From the NCBI GenBank assembly GCA_003559475.1, contig PWLF01000124.1, positions 1 through 35,590 on the forward strand: 35,590 bases of DNA, in the 5' to 3' direction. Within the stretch, counting starts at the first letter, position 1; every line of letters begins with the position of its first letter. The translations under genes and the position numbers were made by a program. Shown here piece after piece: positions 15,983 to 25,800 of this stretch. Under the pieces are notes generated by a model. The model saw only the letters and a list, made by a program, of their open reading frames with translations. It searched no databases and had not been told where the DNA came from. Origin of the DNA: Bacteroidales bacterium (GTDB lineage Bacteria; Bacteroidota; Bacteroidia; Bacteroidales; UBA7960).

Positions 15983-16345
15983 CTAAATTATGGGAGGCGC
16001 TCTTAAAAGAGGTAAGTTAAAATTATCCCTATTTATTAAATCAAAAGTATTTTCATATAATAACTCATTACCTGTAAACTCAATAAAAGAGAACTCCGGA
16101 GAAAAAGTATCTTCCACACTACTATTTGAGGATATTTGAGCTAAGATAGAATAGTCAAAGTCGCAGTGATCATGATCTTGAAAGGGAGTGTCGTTTGAAC
16201 TCTGATACGGGTGTGCATGAGAAACAACTTCGCCATTATCTAAAACATGATAATGCTTGTTAATATAATGATTTGAAATAAGCCATAAAGTGGCGGGTAA
16301 TGATAAGAGCAATACAACCCTGCTTATTTCAAATAATTTTCTCAT
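15983..16345 (-). CDS. Small membrane-anchored or periplasmic His-rich protein
   Basis: A 120-residue protein with an N-terminal hydrophobic segment (about 9-25) that acts as membrane anchor or signal. It then has a histidine-rich stretch with His26, 31, 33, 43, 45, 58 and 60 and Cys61, including VSHAHPY and FQDHDHCD. The C-terminal half is acidic and polar. It directly precedes the TonB-receptor gene with 110 nt between, so the two are probably one operon. The His pattern suggests metal binding, perhaps passing zinc or copper in the periplasm or sensing it. I recall comparable small proteins beside TonB receptors in Bacteroidota but cannot name a characterised one. No Zur-type box was recognised upstream. 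Confidence 0.7.
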   Translation of the reverse strand: MRKLFEISRVVLLLSLPATLWLISNHYINKHYHVLDNGEVVSHAHPYQSSNDTPFQDHDHCDFDYSILAQISSNSSVEDTFSPEFSFIEFTGNELLYENTFDLINRDNFNLPLLRAPPII

Positions 16346-16495
16346 TATAAATTAAACAATAAAACTAATTACTTTATTTTGTAAAAATAATAAAAAAGTA
16401 AAATAATGAGACTTTAGAAACTATAAAAAATGCAATTTTTGTTTATTCTGCTCTTAATTCAAATTAAATTTACTCCTAAAAATGCTGTAACTATC

Positions 16496-18085
16496 TTATA
16501 GTATATAATCTGTTCTTAAAAAATTTGATGACTTAGCATCTAATATTTCTTTTAATATTTTTTTATTTATATCAGTTTCTTTAAGCGCAACCATTGTTCT
16601 AATAGAAAATACTTTTAGGGCATCCGAGACGGATAAAGTCCCTTCTGCAGAATCTTTTCTGCCAGTAAATGGGAAAATATCGGGTCCTCTTTGGCATTGA
16701 GAGTTAATATTAACCCTACATACCTGATTGACCAGGGCATCTGTTATTTGAGATAACATTTTATAATCTTTTCCAAAAACACTTGCCTGTTGACCAAAGT
16801 TGGACTTAACTATATAGTCTAACGGTTCATTTATATTTTTAAACTTTATAACCGGGATAATTGGGCCAAACTGCTCCTCATGATATATCCTCATTTTATC
16901 ATTTACATTAGTAAGCACAACCGGGAAAAAAGATGTTTCATTTACTATTCCACCATTTTTATTACAAATAACTGCCCCATTTTTAACGGCATCTTCAACC
17001 ATTTCGTTTAACCATAAAGGTTTATCTTTTTCCGGAAGCGGTGTTAAACTTACATTATCAGCCCAAGGCATTCCAAGTTTTAGTTTATCAACTTCTTTAA
17101 CAAAATTCTCCAAAAAATCATCATAAATATTTTCATGAACAAAAAGAATTTTAAGAGCAGTACAACGTTGTCCATTATATGATAATGTTCCTGTAATACA
17201 TTCCTTTATAGCATTATCCATTTCCGCATCACTCAGCACAATTCCCGGGTTTTTGGCTTCTAACCCTAAAACAGATTTTAATAAATGCGGATACGGATGT
17301 TGTTTTTTGAGAATGTCTGCAACTTTACAAGAGCCAATAAATGCTAAAACATTAATTTTCCCTGATGTCATAATTGGTTCAATAACCTCTTGGCCGTCAC
17401 CATAAACAATATTTATAACTCCTTTTGGGAAAGCATCTTTAAAGGCTTTTAAAAGAGGCGAAAGCAACAAAACTCCCAGTTTTGGTGGTTTAAACACAAC
17501 CGTATTACCCATTATAAGAGCAGGAATCAGTGTTGTAAAAGTTTCATTTAGCGGATAATTAAAAGGGCCCATGCATAAAACAACTCCCAAAGGGGCTCTT
17601 TTTATTTGAGCAATTATACCTTGTTTAATTGAAATTCTTGATGCCTCTCTATCCAAATCTTTTAATGCTTCAATAGTGTCATTTATATAATCAACAGTTC
17701 TATCAAACTCCTTACAGGAATCTTTTAAAGTTTTGCCAATTTCCCACATTAAAAGATTAACCACAACCTTTCTCTGTTCTTTCATTAAAGCAACAAACTT
17801 TTTCAAGCAATCTATTCTTTGTTCAATTGTCATTGCCGGCCATTCCCCTTTACCATTACTATATGCTTTCACTGCACTTTCCAAAGCTGCAAGGGCGGTT
17901 TCTTTATTCATTAGAGGATATGAACCAATAAGATTTGATTGCCCTTTTTCTGACTGAATATGAATTGGGGAATATACATTTTCAAAATCCCCTTTCCAAT
18001 CATGCATGGCACCATCTAAGAGATATTTACTTTGTTTATAAGGAAAATCTACTATATAGTCTTTCGGGATATCTTTTGTTTTCAT
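16496..18085 (-). CDS. gapN: GapN-like aldehyde dehydrogenase (non-phosphorylating NADP-dependent glyceraldehyde-3-phosphate dehydrogenase)
   Basis: Aldehyde dehydrogenase superfamily, most like GapN, which oxidises glyceraldehyde 3-phosphate directly to 3-phosphoglycerate while making NADPH. The 529-residue protein has Asn176 in GPFNYP, Glu276 in LGLEAKNP and the catalytic Cys308 in NGQRCTALK. The FKPPKLGVLLLSP cofactor-binding segment lies near 198-210. It is longer than classical GapN proteins (about 475-500 residues) because of extensions at both ends. It is flanked by cysS (89 nt upstream, same strand) and the His-rich gene. Substrate specificity within the superfamily cannot be proved by reading; another aldehyde is possible. 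Confidence 0.78.
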   Translation of the reverse strand: MKTKDIPKDYIVDFPYKQSKYLLDGAMHDWKGDFENVYSPIHIQSEKGQSNLIGSYPLMNKETALAALESAVKAYSNGKGEWPAMTIEQRIDCLKKFVALMKEQRKVVVNLLMWEIGKTLKDSCKEFDRTVDYINDTIEALKDLDREASRISIKQGIIAQIKRAPLGVVLCMGPFNYPLNETFTTLIPALIMGNTVVFKPPKLGVLLLSPLLKAFKDAFPKGVINIVYGDGQEVIEPIMTSGKINVLAFIGSCKVADILKKQHPYPHLLKSVLGLEAKNPGIVLSDAEMDNAIKECITGTLSYNGQRCTALKILFVHENIYDDFLENFVKEVDKLKLGMPWADNVSLTPLPEKDKPLWLNEMVEDAVKNGAVICNKNGGIVNETSFFPVVLTNVNDKMRIYHEEQFGPIIPVIKFKNINEPLDYIVKSNFGQQASVFGKDYKMLSQITDALVNQVCRVNINSQCQRGPDIFPFTGRKDSAEGTLSVSDALKVFSIRTMVALKETDINKKILKEILDAKSSNFLRTDYIL

Positions 18086-18174
18086 AAATAATTAATTTTA
18101 TAATGCCTATATATACTGTCAAATAACAACTATTTCTCACAGTAGTTAATTTGCGACTTGCTAAATTAGTAAGA

Positions 18175-19659
18175 CTAAGATTTTTTAATACTCCAGGATG
18201 CTCCTTCTTTAGTGTCTTTTATTTCGATATTTAGCTCATTCAATTTATCTCTAATATAATCGGATATTTGAAAATCTTTTTTTTCTCTTGCATTTTTTCT
18301 AACTTCCAAAATCACATCCATTAACTCCTCCACTTTGTTATCATCAGAACTGTCGGCTTGTTGAGAAGATTCAATTCCAAAGATATCATTTAAAAAAATG
18401 TTAAACAAGTTACTAAGTTCATCTATTTGTGACTTATCAAGAGATGTTTTTTTATCGAAAGCGGAGTTTATAATTTTAACAGCATCAAACAGATGAGAGA
18501 TAGCTATAGGAGTATTTAAATCATCATTTAATGCGTCATAGCATTTGTTTTTTATCTGATCAATGCTCACATTTCCTTTTTTGCCCGGCTCAATTTTTTC
18601 TATTTTATTTTTTGCTTCCATAAGTCTTTCGAGGCCTTTTTCTGCAGCAATAAGGGCTTCATTGGAAAAATCGAGAGTGCTTCTATAATGTGCTTGCAGG
18701 ATAAAAAATCTAAGGGTCATGGGGCTATATTCTTTTTTCAGAGCTTTATGATTTCCGTTAAAAAATTCTCTGAGGGTAATAAAATTATCCAATGATTTCC
18801 CCATTTTTTGGCCGTTAATTGTAATCATGTTATTGTGTACCCAATAGTTGACGGCTTCATTTCCTGTGGCGGCGACTGACTGTGCAATTTCACATTCGTG
18901 GTGTGGGAAAAGTAAATCCATTCCTCCACCGTGAATATCAAATTTTTCGCCGAGATATTTTTTACTCATTGCTGAGCATTCTATGTGCCATCCGGGAAAA
19001 CCTTCACCCCAAGGAGACTTCCATCTCATAATATGATTCGGAGATGCTTTTTTCCAAAGCGCGAAATCAGCATTATTCTTTTTTTCATCTTGCCCTTCAA
19101 GGTCGCGTGTATTACAAATTAAGTCATCAAGTTTTCTTCCACTTAATTTCCCGTAATTATATTTTTTATTATACTCTACTACATCAAAATAAACTGATCC
19201 ATTAACTTCATAAGCAAAACCTTTATCCAAAATGCTTTCAATCATTTCAATTTGTTCAATTATATGACCTGATGCATGAGGTTCAATACTTGGTCTGATA
19301 ACCTTCAAAGCATCCATATCCTGATGGTATCTTGTAGTATAATGCTGAACCACTTCCATAGGTTCAAGTTTTTCGAGGCGTGCTTTTTTGGCTATCTTAT
19401 CTTCTCCGTCATCACAATCATTTTCAAGATGACCGACATCAGTAATATTTCTAACATATCTGACTTTATATCCTATATGCTTTAAATATCTAAAAAGCAG
19501 GTCGAAAGTTATAGCCGGTCTTGCATGACCGAGGTGAGCATCTCCATATACAGTTGGACCACAAACATATAATCCAACATAAGGAGGGTGCAATGGTTCA
19601 AACAATTCCTTTTTACGGGTTAATGTGTTGTATATGTTTAAATTTTTTTCAGTCATCAT
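18175..19659 (-). CDS. cysS: Cysteine-tRNA ligase
   Basis: Charges tRNA-Cys with cysteine. The 494-residue class I synthetase has the HIGH-like HLGH at 42-45 within [16 protein letters not shown], the KMSKS-like KMGKS at 285-289, and zinc ligands Cys33, Cys228, His253 and Cys256. The C-terminal helical tRNA-binding region is present. Two Met codons open the frame (MMTEK), and either could be the start. A candidate promoter lies just upstream, so it is probably the first gene of a unit that may include the aldehyde dehydrogenase. Confidence 0.97.
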   Translation of the reverse strand: MMTEKNLNIYNTLTRKKELFEPLHPPYVGLYVCGPTVYGDAHLGHARPAITFDLLFRYLKHIGYKVRYVRNITDVGHLENDCDDGEDKIAKKARLEKLEPMEVVQHYTTRYHQDMDALKVIRPSIEPHASGHIIEQIEMIESILDKGFAYEVNGSVYFDVVEYNKKYNYGKLSGRKLDDLICNTRDLEGQDEKKNNADFALWKKASPNHIMRWKSPWGEGFPGWHIECSAMSKKYLGEKFDIHGGGMDLLFPHHECEIAQSVAATGNEAVNYWVHNNMITINGQKMGKSLDNFITLREFFNGNHKALKKEYSPMTLRFFILQAHYRSTLDFSNEALIAAEKGLERLMEAKNKIEKIEPGKKGNVSIDQIKNKCYDALNDDLNTPIAISHLFDAVKIINSAFDKKTSLDKSQIDELSNLFNIFLNDIFGIESSQQADSSDDNKVEELMDVILEVRKNAREKKDFQISDYIRDKLNELNIEIKDTKEGASWSIKKS

Positions 19660-19682
19660 TTATATAATTTTCATACTTTTTA

Positions 19683-19712
19683 CAAAATTACAAAATAAAG
19701 CAATTCATTCAA
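19683..19712 (-). promoter_or_regulatory. Candidate cysS promoter
   Basis: On the minus strand, TAATTTTG (19690-19683) matches the -7 consensus. TTG at 19712-19710, with a 19-nt spacer, fits a partial -33 box. The RNA would begin near 19676, giving a leader of under 20 nt. Confidence 0.5.
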
Positions 19713-19862
19713 TTGATTAACGTAATTTATTAAGGAATTATTTACAGATGGAAAAGACAGCTATATTAAATACTTACAGCAACCTGAATAGATTTTTACC
19801 AAAAACCCTATATAAGTGTTATATGATAACTTTCAAACTTTTTACTTTAAAAACTTTAAACT

Positions 19863-22800
19863 CTATTGTACTATCATTCTTATATTAATTTTCCCATGTT
19901 TGCAACTAGTACAAGAAAGCACATAAACTCCTCTTTCCAGAGTTTGCTGCGGAAAAATTTCGAATACTCCTGAGCCACTACTTCTAACCTGAATAGTTTC
20001 ACTATGAAGAACATTTCCTATAACATCTGTTATTACAAAGCTTAATTCTTCATGTGCTTCAAAACCTCTAAGTCTAAGATAAAACATCCTTCCTCTGTTG
20101 GGATTTGGATACAAATCAACAGAAAGTTCACGTTTCAGGGTAGTATCCACATTAACTACTATAATATCACTATATTCATATTTGCCATCAAAATCTGTTT
20201 GTTTAAGTCTGTAATAAGATATTCCTTGATATGGATTCTCATCCCATTCTTCGTAAAACAGCACTGAATTGCTGTATCCATATTCAGCTTTACTGGGCAC
20301 TTCATTAACTTTCTCAAAGTTTTCGCCGTCTTTGGACCTTTGTATAGTAAAAAAGTCGTTATTTATTTCTGTAGCTGTTATCCACTGCAGGTTAACTTTT
20401 CCATTAACAACTTCGGCTTGGAAAGTCAAAAGACACACAGGCAAGGGGCTTTCTTCATCACTTGATGCTAAAGTAAAAAAGTTTTCGCTGAAAAATGATA
20501 CCTCTGTAGAAATTACTCTTCCTTCAGTTGGTTCGTCAGTAAATTCTGCAATACCTCCTTTAGATATCCACTGTGTATCATCCCATTTTGCAACTACTAG
20601 GTCATCAATATAATCGCCTACGTTGCTTTCTTCACCCCAATTAAGTTGTACATTTACATTTTCTCCTCCAGGGCCTTCGACGCTCCAGTATTCAGAATGA
20701 GATACCATCTCTATAGGGTCTTCAAAAGATTCCTGGTCCATTCCTCCTGCTATCGGTGGCTGAGCAAAATACTCTACTGTCCAATCCTGATTGTGTACTG
20801 ATACGTTATTAAGTCTTACAAATCTTTGTCTTCCTATTTTTCCAACCGGAAACAAGTTATTCCAATCATCTGCATTATAACTTCCGGAGCTTAATCTACG
20901 AGTAAGAGCTCCCTCTATCCTACTACTATCAAAATCAGAAGATACATTAAAAGGGCTGTTATTCTTAAGATGAAATTTGCTATTATTAAGAACAGTAATT
21001 ATTCCATCTTCTAAATAAATCATATCATCAATTTCCACATCACCATCAATTATAACGTGGAAATCATCCTTGTTGACATGGAATCTTTCAATTGCGGCAT
21101 CATCAACAAAATCTCCTGTTATAGTTTGGTTTTGAGAATTTCCTGTAAAGTATGTCCAGTTTGAAACATCATAAGATGCATCAGAATTGTCAATTGTTAA
21201 ATTTCCTCTTAACTCAAGTCTTCCATCAACTTCAAAGCTTGCATCATTTTCAATACTTAGATCACCATTAATAATATTCCATGGAGATGCTGTAGACGGC
21301 AATTCCTTTCTTCCACTATCTCTGACAATTAGATTTTGGAATTCGGTATATCTTTCAGATATCGTATAATTCAAATCTCCATAATAAACCATTGTACTAC
21401 CGGGAGTTCCATAAAAATCATCGAATCTTCCTGCGGGCAGGACGTTAGATTTAATCATTAAGGTTCCTCCGCCATAAACTTCTCTAAAGTTGTGTCCGTA
21501 TGTATCATCAAGGTCAAGCGAGCCCTCTAGTCCAAGTTCATAAACTATTCTTCTGTTCTCTTCGACTATAATATCATGTTCTTCCAGAATAAGTGCTCTA
21601 ACTCCGGAGGGCCCTCCTTCAGGTGCCGGGGTATCATCTTCTGAGTGTCTCCAGTTTGTGCCAACTTCCCAATCACCCGAATTAGTAGAAATATATAATG
21701 GAACCTCATCAGGTATATCCTCATCGGTTCCGGCTGTATATTCACCATCCAAATTACTTCTATTTTCGAAGTAAAAATAATCTTCATCATCAACAACAAA
21801 ATCTTCCGGGTATTTATGCCACTCAGCATTATAAAGTCTGGCGGCAATATATTCAGAAGCATCACCATTAACATCATTCGGGTGGTAATGGAAAAATAAG
21901 TCGCCATTAAAATCGCTTAACCCTTCCGTTTCAACATACCAATAATAATCTAAAATGTCCAGGTCATGTTCAGGATCAACAGTTATAGTCATGTGAGGAG
22001 AATTAACAGGCGTTACAGCTACTAATCCACTGCTGTTATTTTGAGAGTAATCAAGTTCAACGGGAGTAAATTTTCCTTCAACCCCAATAGGGAAAAAGAA
22101 ATCACCGCTACCTGTTCCAATTCTTTTAGCTAAACCCCGACTTTCATAAACCCCGTCAGTGATTATCATACGATTTGTTCCAAAATCTCCATTGTTTTCT
22201 ATTTCGCTATCAAGTCCGAGAGTAAGTCGGAATCCTCTCAAATCTAAAATACCGTTTGTAAGCACCAAATTATTTTCGAGTTCCATAGGTCCTTGAAGTA
22301 TAACTCTACTACCCGGATTATCAATTTCAAGCCTTCCAAAAGTACCATTTCCGTAAATTCTTTGATTAGATGAGCCAGCCATTTCTAATCCGCCTTCCAG
22401 TGGGTTATCACTATTAAAAGTAGCATAGTTATGAACATCTTTTAAGACTGTTACAGTATTTCCGCCATCATTAAAAGTACCCTGATTAAGATAAAAATAC
22501 TCTGCTACTTCAATATCCGTATCATTTTCAAGAGTAAGTTGTGATGAGGTATTTATAACGAAATTATTAAGTTCAAGGTCTCCTTCAATTGTTTGATTAA
22601 CTCCGTTCATTATGAGTGAATCTGTGTTAAAAGAAGAGTTGCCGTTATTAATAATATTTCCATTAATCGTAAGATTATAATCTTCATCTCCATCAAAAGC
22701 ATTAGAGCTATCTATGAAAAGATTGCCATTAAGTATGATATTATTATGTCTTAATTTAGCTATAACATCCGTTCCCATAATGTTAAGAGATGGCAATATT

Positions 22801-25800
22801 ATTCCTGAAGCGACATCAATTTCAATTATATCATTATTTGTTGATGCATTTCCTATGTTAATAACGGCATCATTACTAACATTAGAAGAAGTGGGTCTGA
22901 GATACAGAGGAGCTCTTTGTGGGTTTACACCTTGTGAGCTTGCTATTGTTAATTCTCCACCTGTCATATTAAATTCACTTCCCGGGTTGAATATTTCAAA
23001 TACTCCACGGCTATCTAAATTTGGGAGACCAGTTCCAACACTAACAGCACCCCCACTTTGCCTATATTTTAAAACTCCTATATTATCAGGACCTGATGTT
23101 CTCCCTCTTATTTGTTCTCCAACCTCTAAAATACCAGAATCTGCTATTTCAAATGTTGCATATCCTGTTGATGAATATGCAAGAGAGTTGTTGATTGACA
23201 TTTCTCCTGAATTATCAATTCGCAAAAATCCTTCTAAATCGACATTAGATCCTTCAGCATTGACTCTACCTTGAGAGATTGTCAGACCCGCCGTAGATTT
23301 AATCACATAAGGATCTCCTCCACTTGTAATTATGATATCAATATCCTCATGATTAAGAATCAACATCCCATTTATAAGCTGAATTGATTTTTCATCGGCA
23401 TCACCTCCAACAGGTCCACCAATATTGAAGTTAGAGTTGATAGTAAAGGAGGTGTTTACAGAGTTCCCTTTATTAATAGTTATATTATACAAATCGGCTG
23501 TTTCACCGGAATAGTAAATCCATGATTTGCTTTCTTCTCCAAGAATGTTTAATAATATTCTATCATGATTTGGCTCTGTAAAAAACCTCAATCCATTGGG
23601 GCTACCTCCCCCTCCTGTATTTTGTATTATGTTACCGTATAGATTGATGTTATGTTCCATTGTATTCGCAGAATTAGGGCTTCCTACGCGGATTAAAGCT
23701 CCTCTGTTATCAAGATTAAGGTTTTGATTAATAGTTATATTACGTTGATAGCCATCATTTGGAAAAACCAGTTCAGCTCCTCCTCCACTAGGGCTTCCTT
23801 CAATTGGATCTGTAATTTCAAACATTATAAAATCATTCCCTACATTAATATCTCCGGTTTCTTCATTGTTAAGGACAAGGTTTAAATTACCCAAAATCTT
23901 AAAGTTCCCTAATGCTGTAATATCTTTTGCTATTGTAACGTTGTGATTGTTTGATCCCCATCCATTGTTGGCAAAAATTATATTTGAAACAATATCAGGA
24001 GTATTTAAATAAGTTCGGTTAGCATCAAAATTCTCATAAACAATATATGTTGAGTCATTTGTCACAAAATCGCCCATATCCATTGATGTCAAGTCGGGGT
24101 CCCCTATTCTAATCCAAAACATACCTTCCCCTTCAACCCAGCCTGCTTCAAGCTCTCCTCCATTATCATTAATACACAAGGTCGGTCTAAATTGGAAGTT
24201 GGAACGGTATCTGCGAGGAACAGGGTTCCCATCCTCATCGGTCATTTGAGTAAATTGAATTTGTGCTACTTCTTCTTGAGTATTATTAATCCAAACACCA
24301 TGAGGAAGTCCACGTAAATCTTCTTTGGGATCATCCCAAGGGACCCATCCGATTACTGCTATATCACCGATTCGTGGATAATTGCCATTTCCGGCGTGAG
24401 GATTAGAACTAGAGTGAGGGTTATCCGGATCGAAGTCATTATGGTCTGAGCGAGTCCATGTATTATGATCTCTCCAATTGGGTTCTCTAGCTGCAACTCC
24501 TGTTGAAGAACCATGGTCTCTCGTATAATAAACACGGATATCTCCATTAAACATGGTTGTACGAGCTGCAGTAAATTCTCCTATTTCCAGTTCATTTATA
24601 TCATATGACAAATAATGTATAGGGCTATTGTCTATTAATTCACCAATTTGATTAGGATGCTCAGGAGAACGTATATTATTGACTATTTTGCCAACCACCT
24701 GGTTATGGTTATTCCAGTTATTAACACCCTCAAAATCATCCTCATAAGATCTAAACAAATTTAAAACATCAGGTGTTGATGAAAAACCGGAATGTCGAAC
24801 TCTCCAATAATATTGCAAGTATCTTTCCGGGCTTGCTGTTCCCAATGTAGGCAATCTGCTCGGCACTCCGTTTATTTGCAGATACCCGCCTCCTTCAGGC
24901 ACTCCTGAAAGGGTTGGCTCTGCATAAGCATAGCGTATGTGTTCACCATCAAAGTTCCATGTGCCTATGGGAAAATGATATGTTCCATTACCCTCACTTG
25001 GTATTTTCAAAGTTACACCTCTGTCAGAATGATTTCCTGCTGTAAGAATCAATTTATTATTAGAAAACTCTTCAGCTCCGGGGATATCATCAATATTTAG
25101 CACCTCTTCTTCTATTGTAATTCCCTGGTTTCCAATATCAAATATGCCTCTTCGTAAAGCAAGATTCCCTATGGAAATATCTGCAACACCTGTAAGAGAG
25201 ACACCGTTTGGATCATCAATAACAAGATTTCCAAACTCCGGCTGAGTTCCTGCCGGTGCTATAATTTGGTCTAAATCATTTAGTATAAGGAATCCATTTT
25301 GCTCTCCAATTATACCAATGGTTGATCTATTAATAACCGTTGCATCTTCCTGATCAATTATTATTGCAAAATCACCATAATCAAGAACGCCTCTATTTAC
25401 GATTAAATCATTTTCAATCAAAACGGGACTAACATCGAAAGGACCACCGTCATTAAGGTCAACATGCGGTCTTCCATCACTAACAATAGAAACTTTTCTT
25501 TCATGGACAGACTTATCAACAGTCAGGTCATAGAACTCTAACAGAAAATTGTCAACATTATTTGCAATATCAATAATTGCATCTTGATTGCCAAAAAATG
25601 TTGTTGTGTTTCCGTCATCATCATATATGCTATTATAATGTGCATTAGAGCCGGCTGTTTGTCCAAAATAGAAATTTCTTCCGACAAGCAAGTCATAATT
25701 GGTGCTTCCGTCAGACCTTCTGGGGTGAAAAATCACATTGTCTCCAATAAGCAGATCATTGCTAATTGTTAATTCACGTGTAAATCTAACATCAATATTT

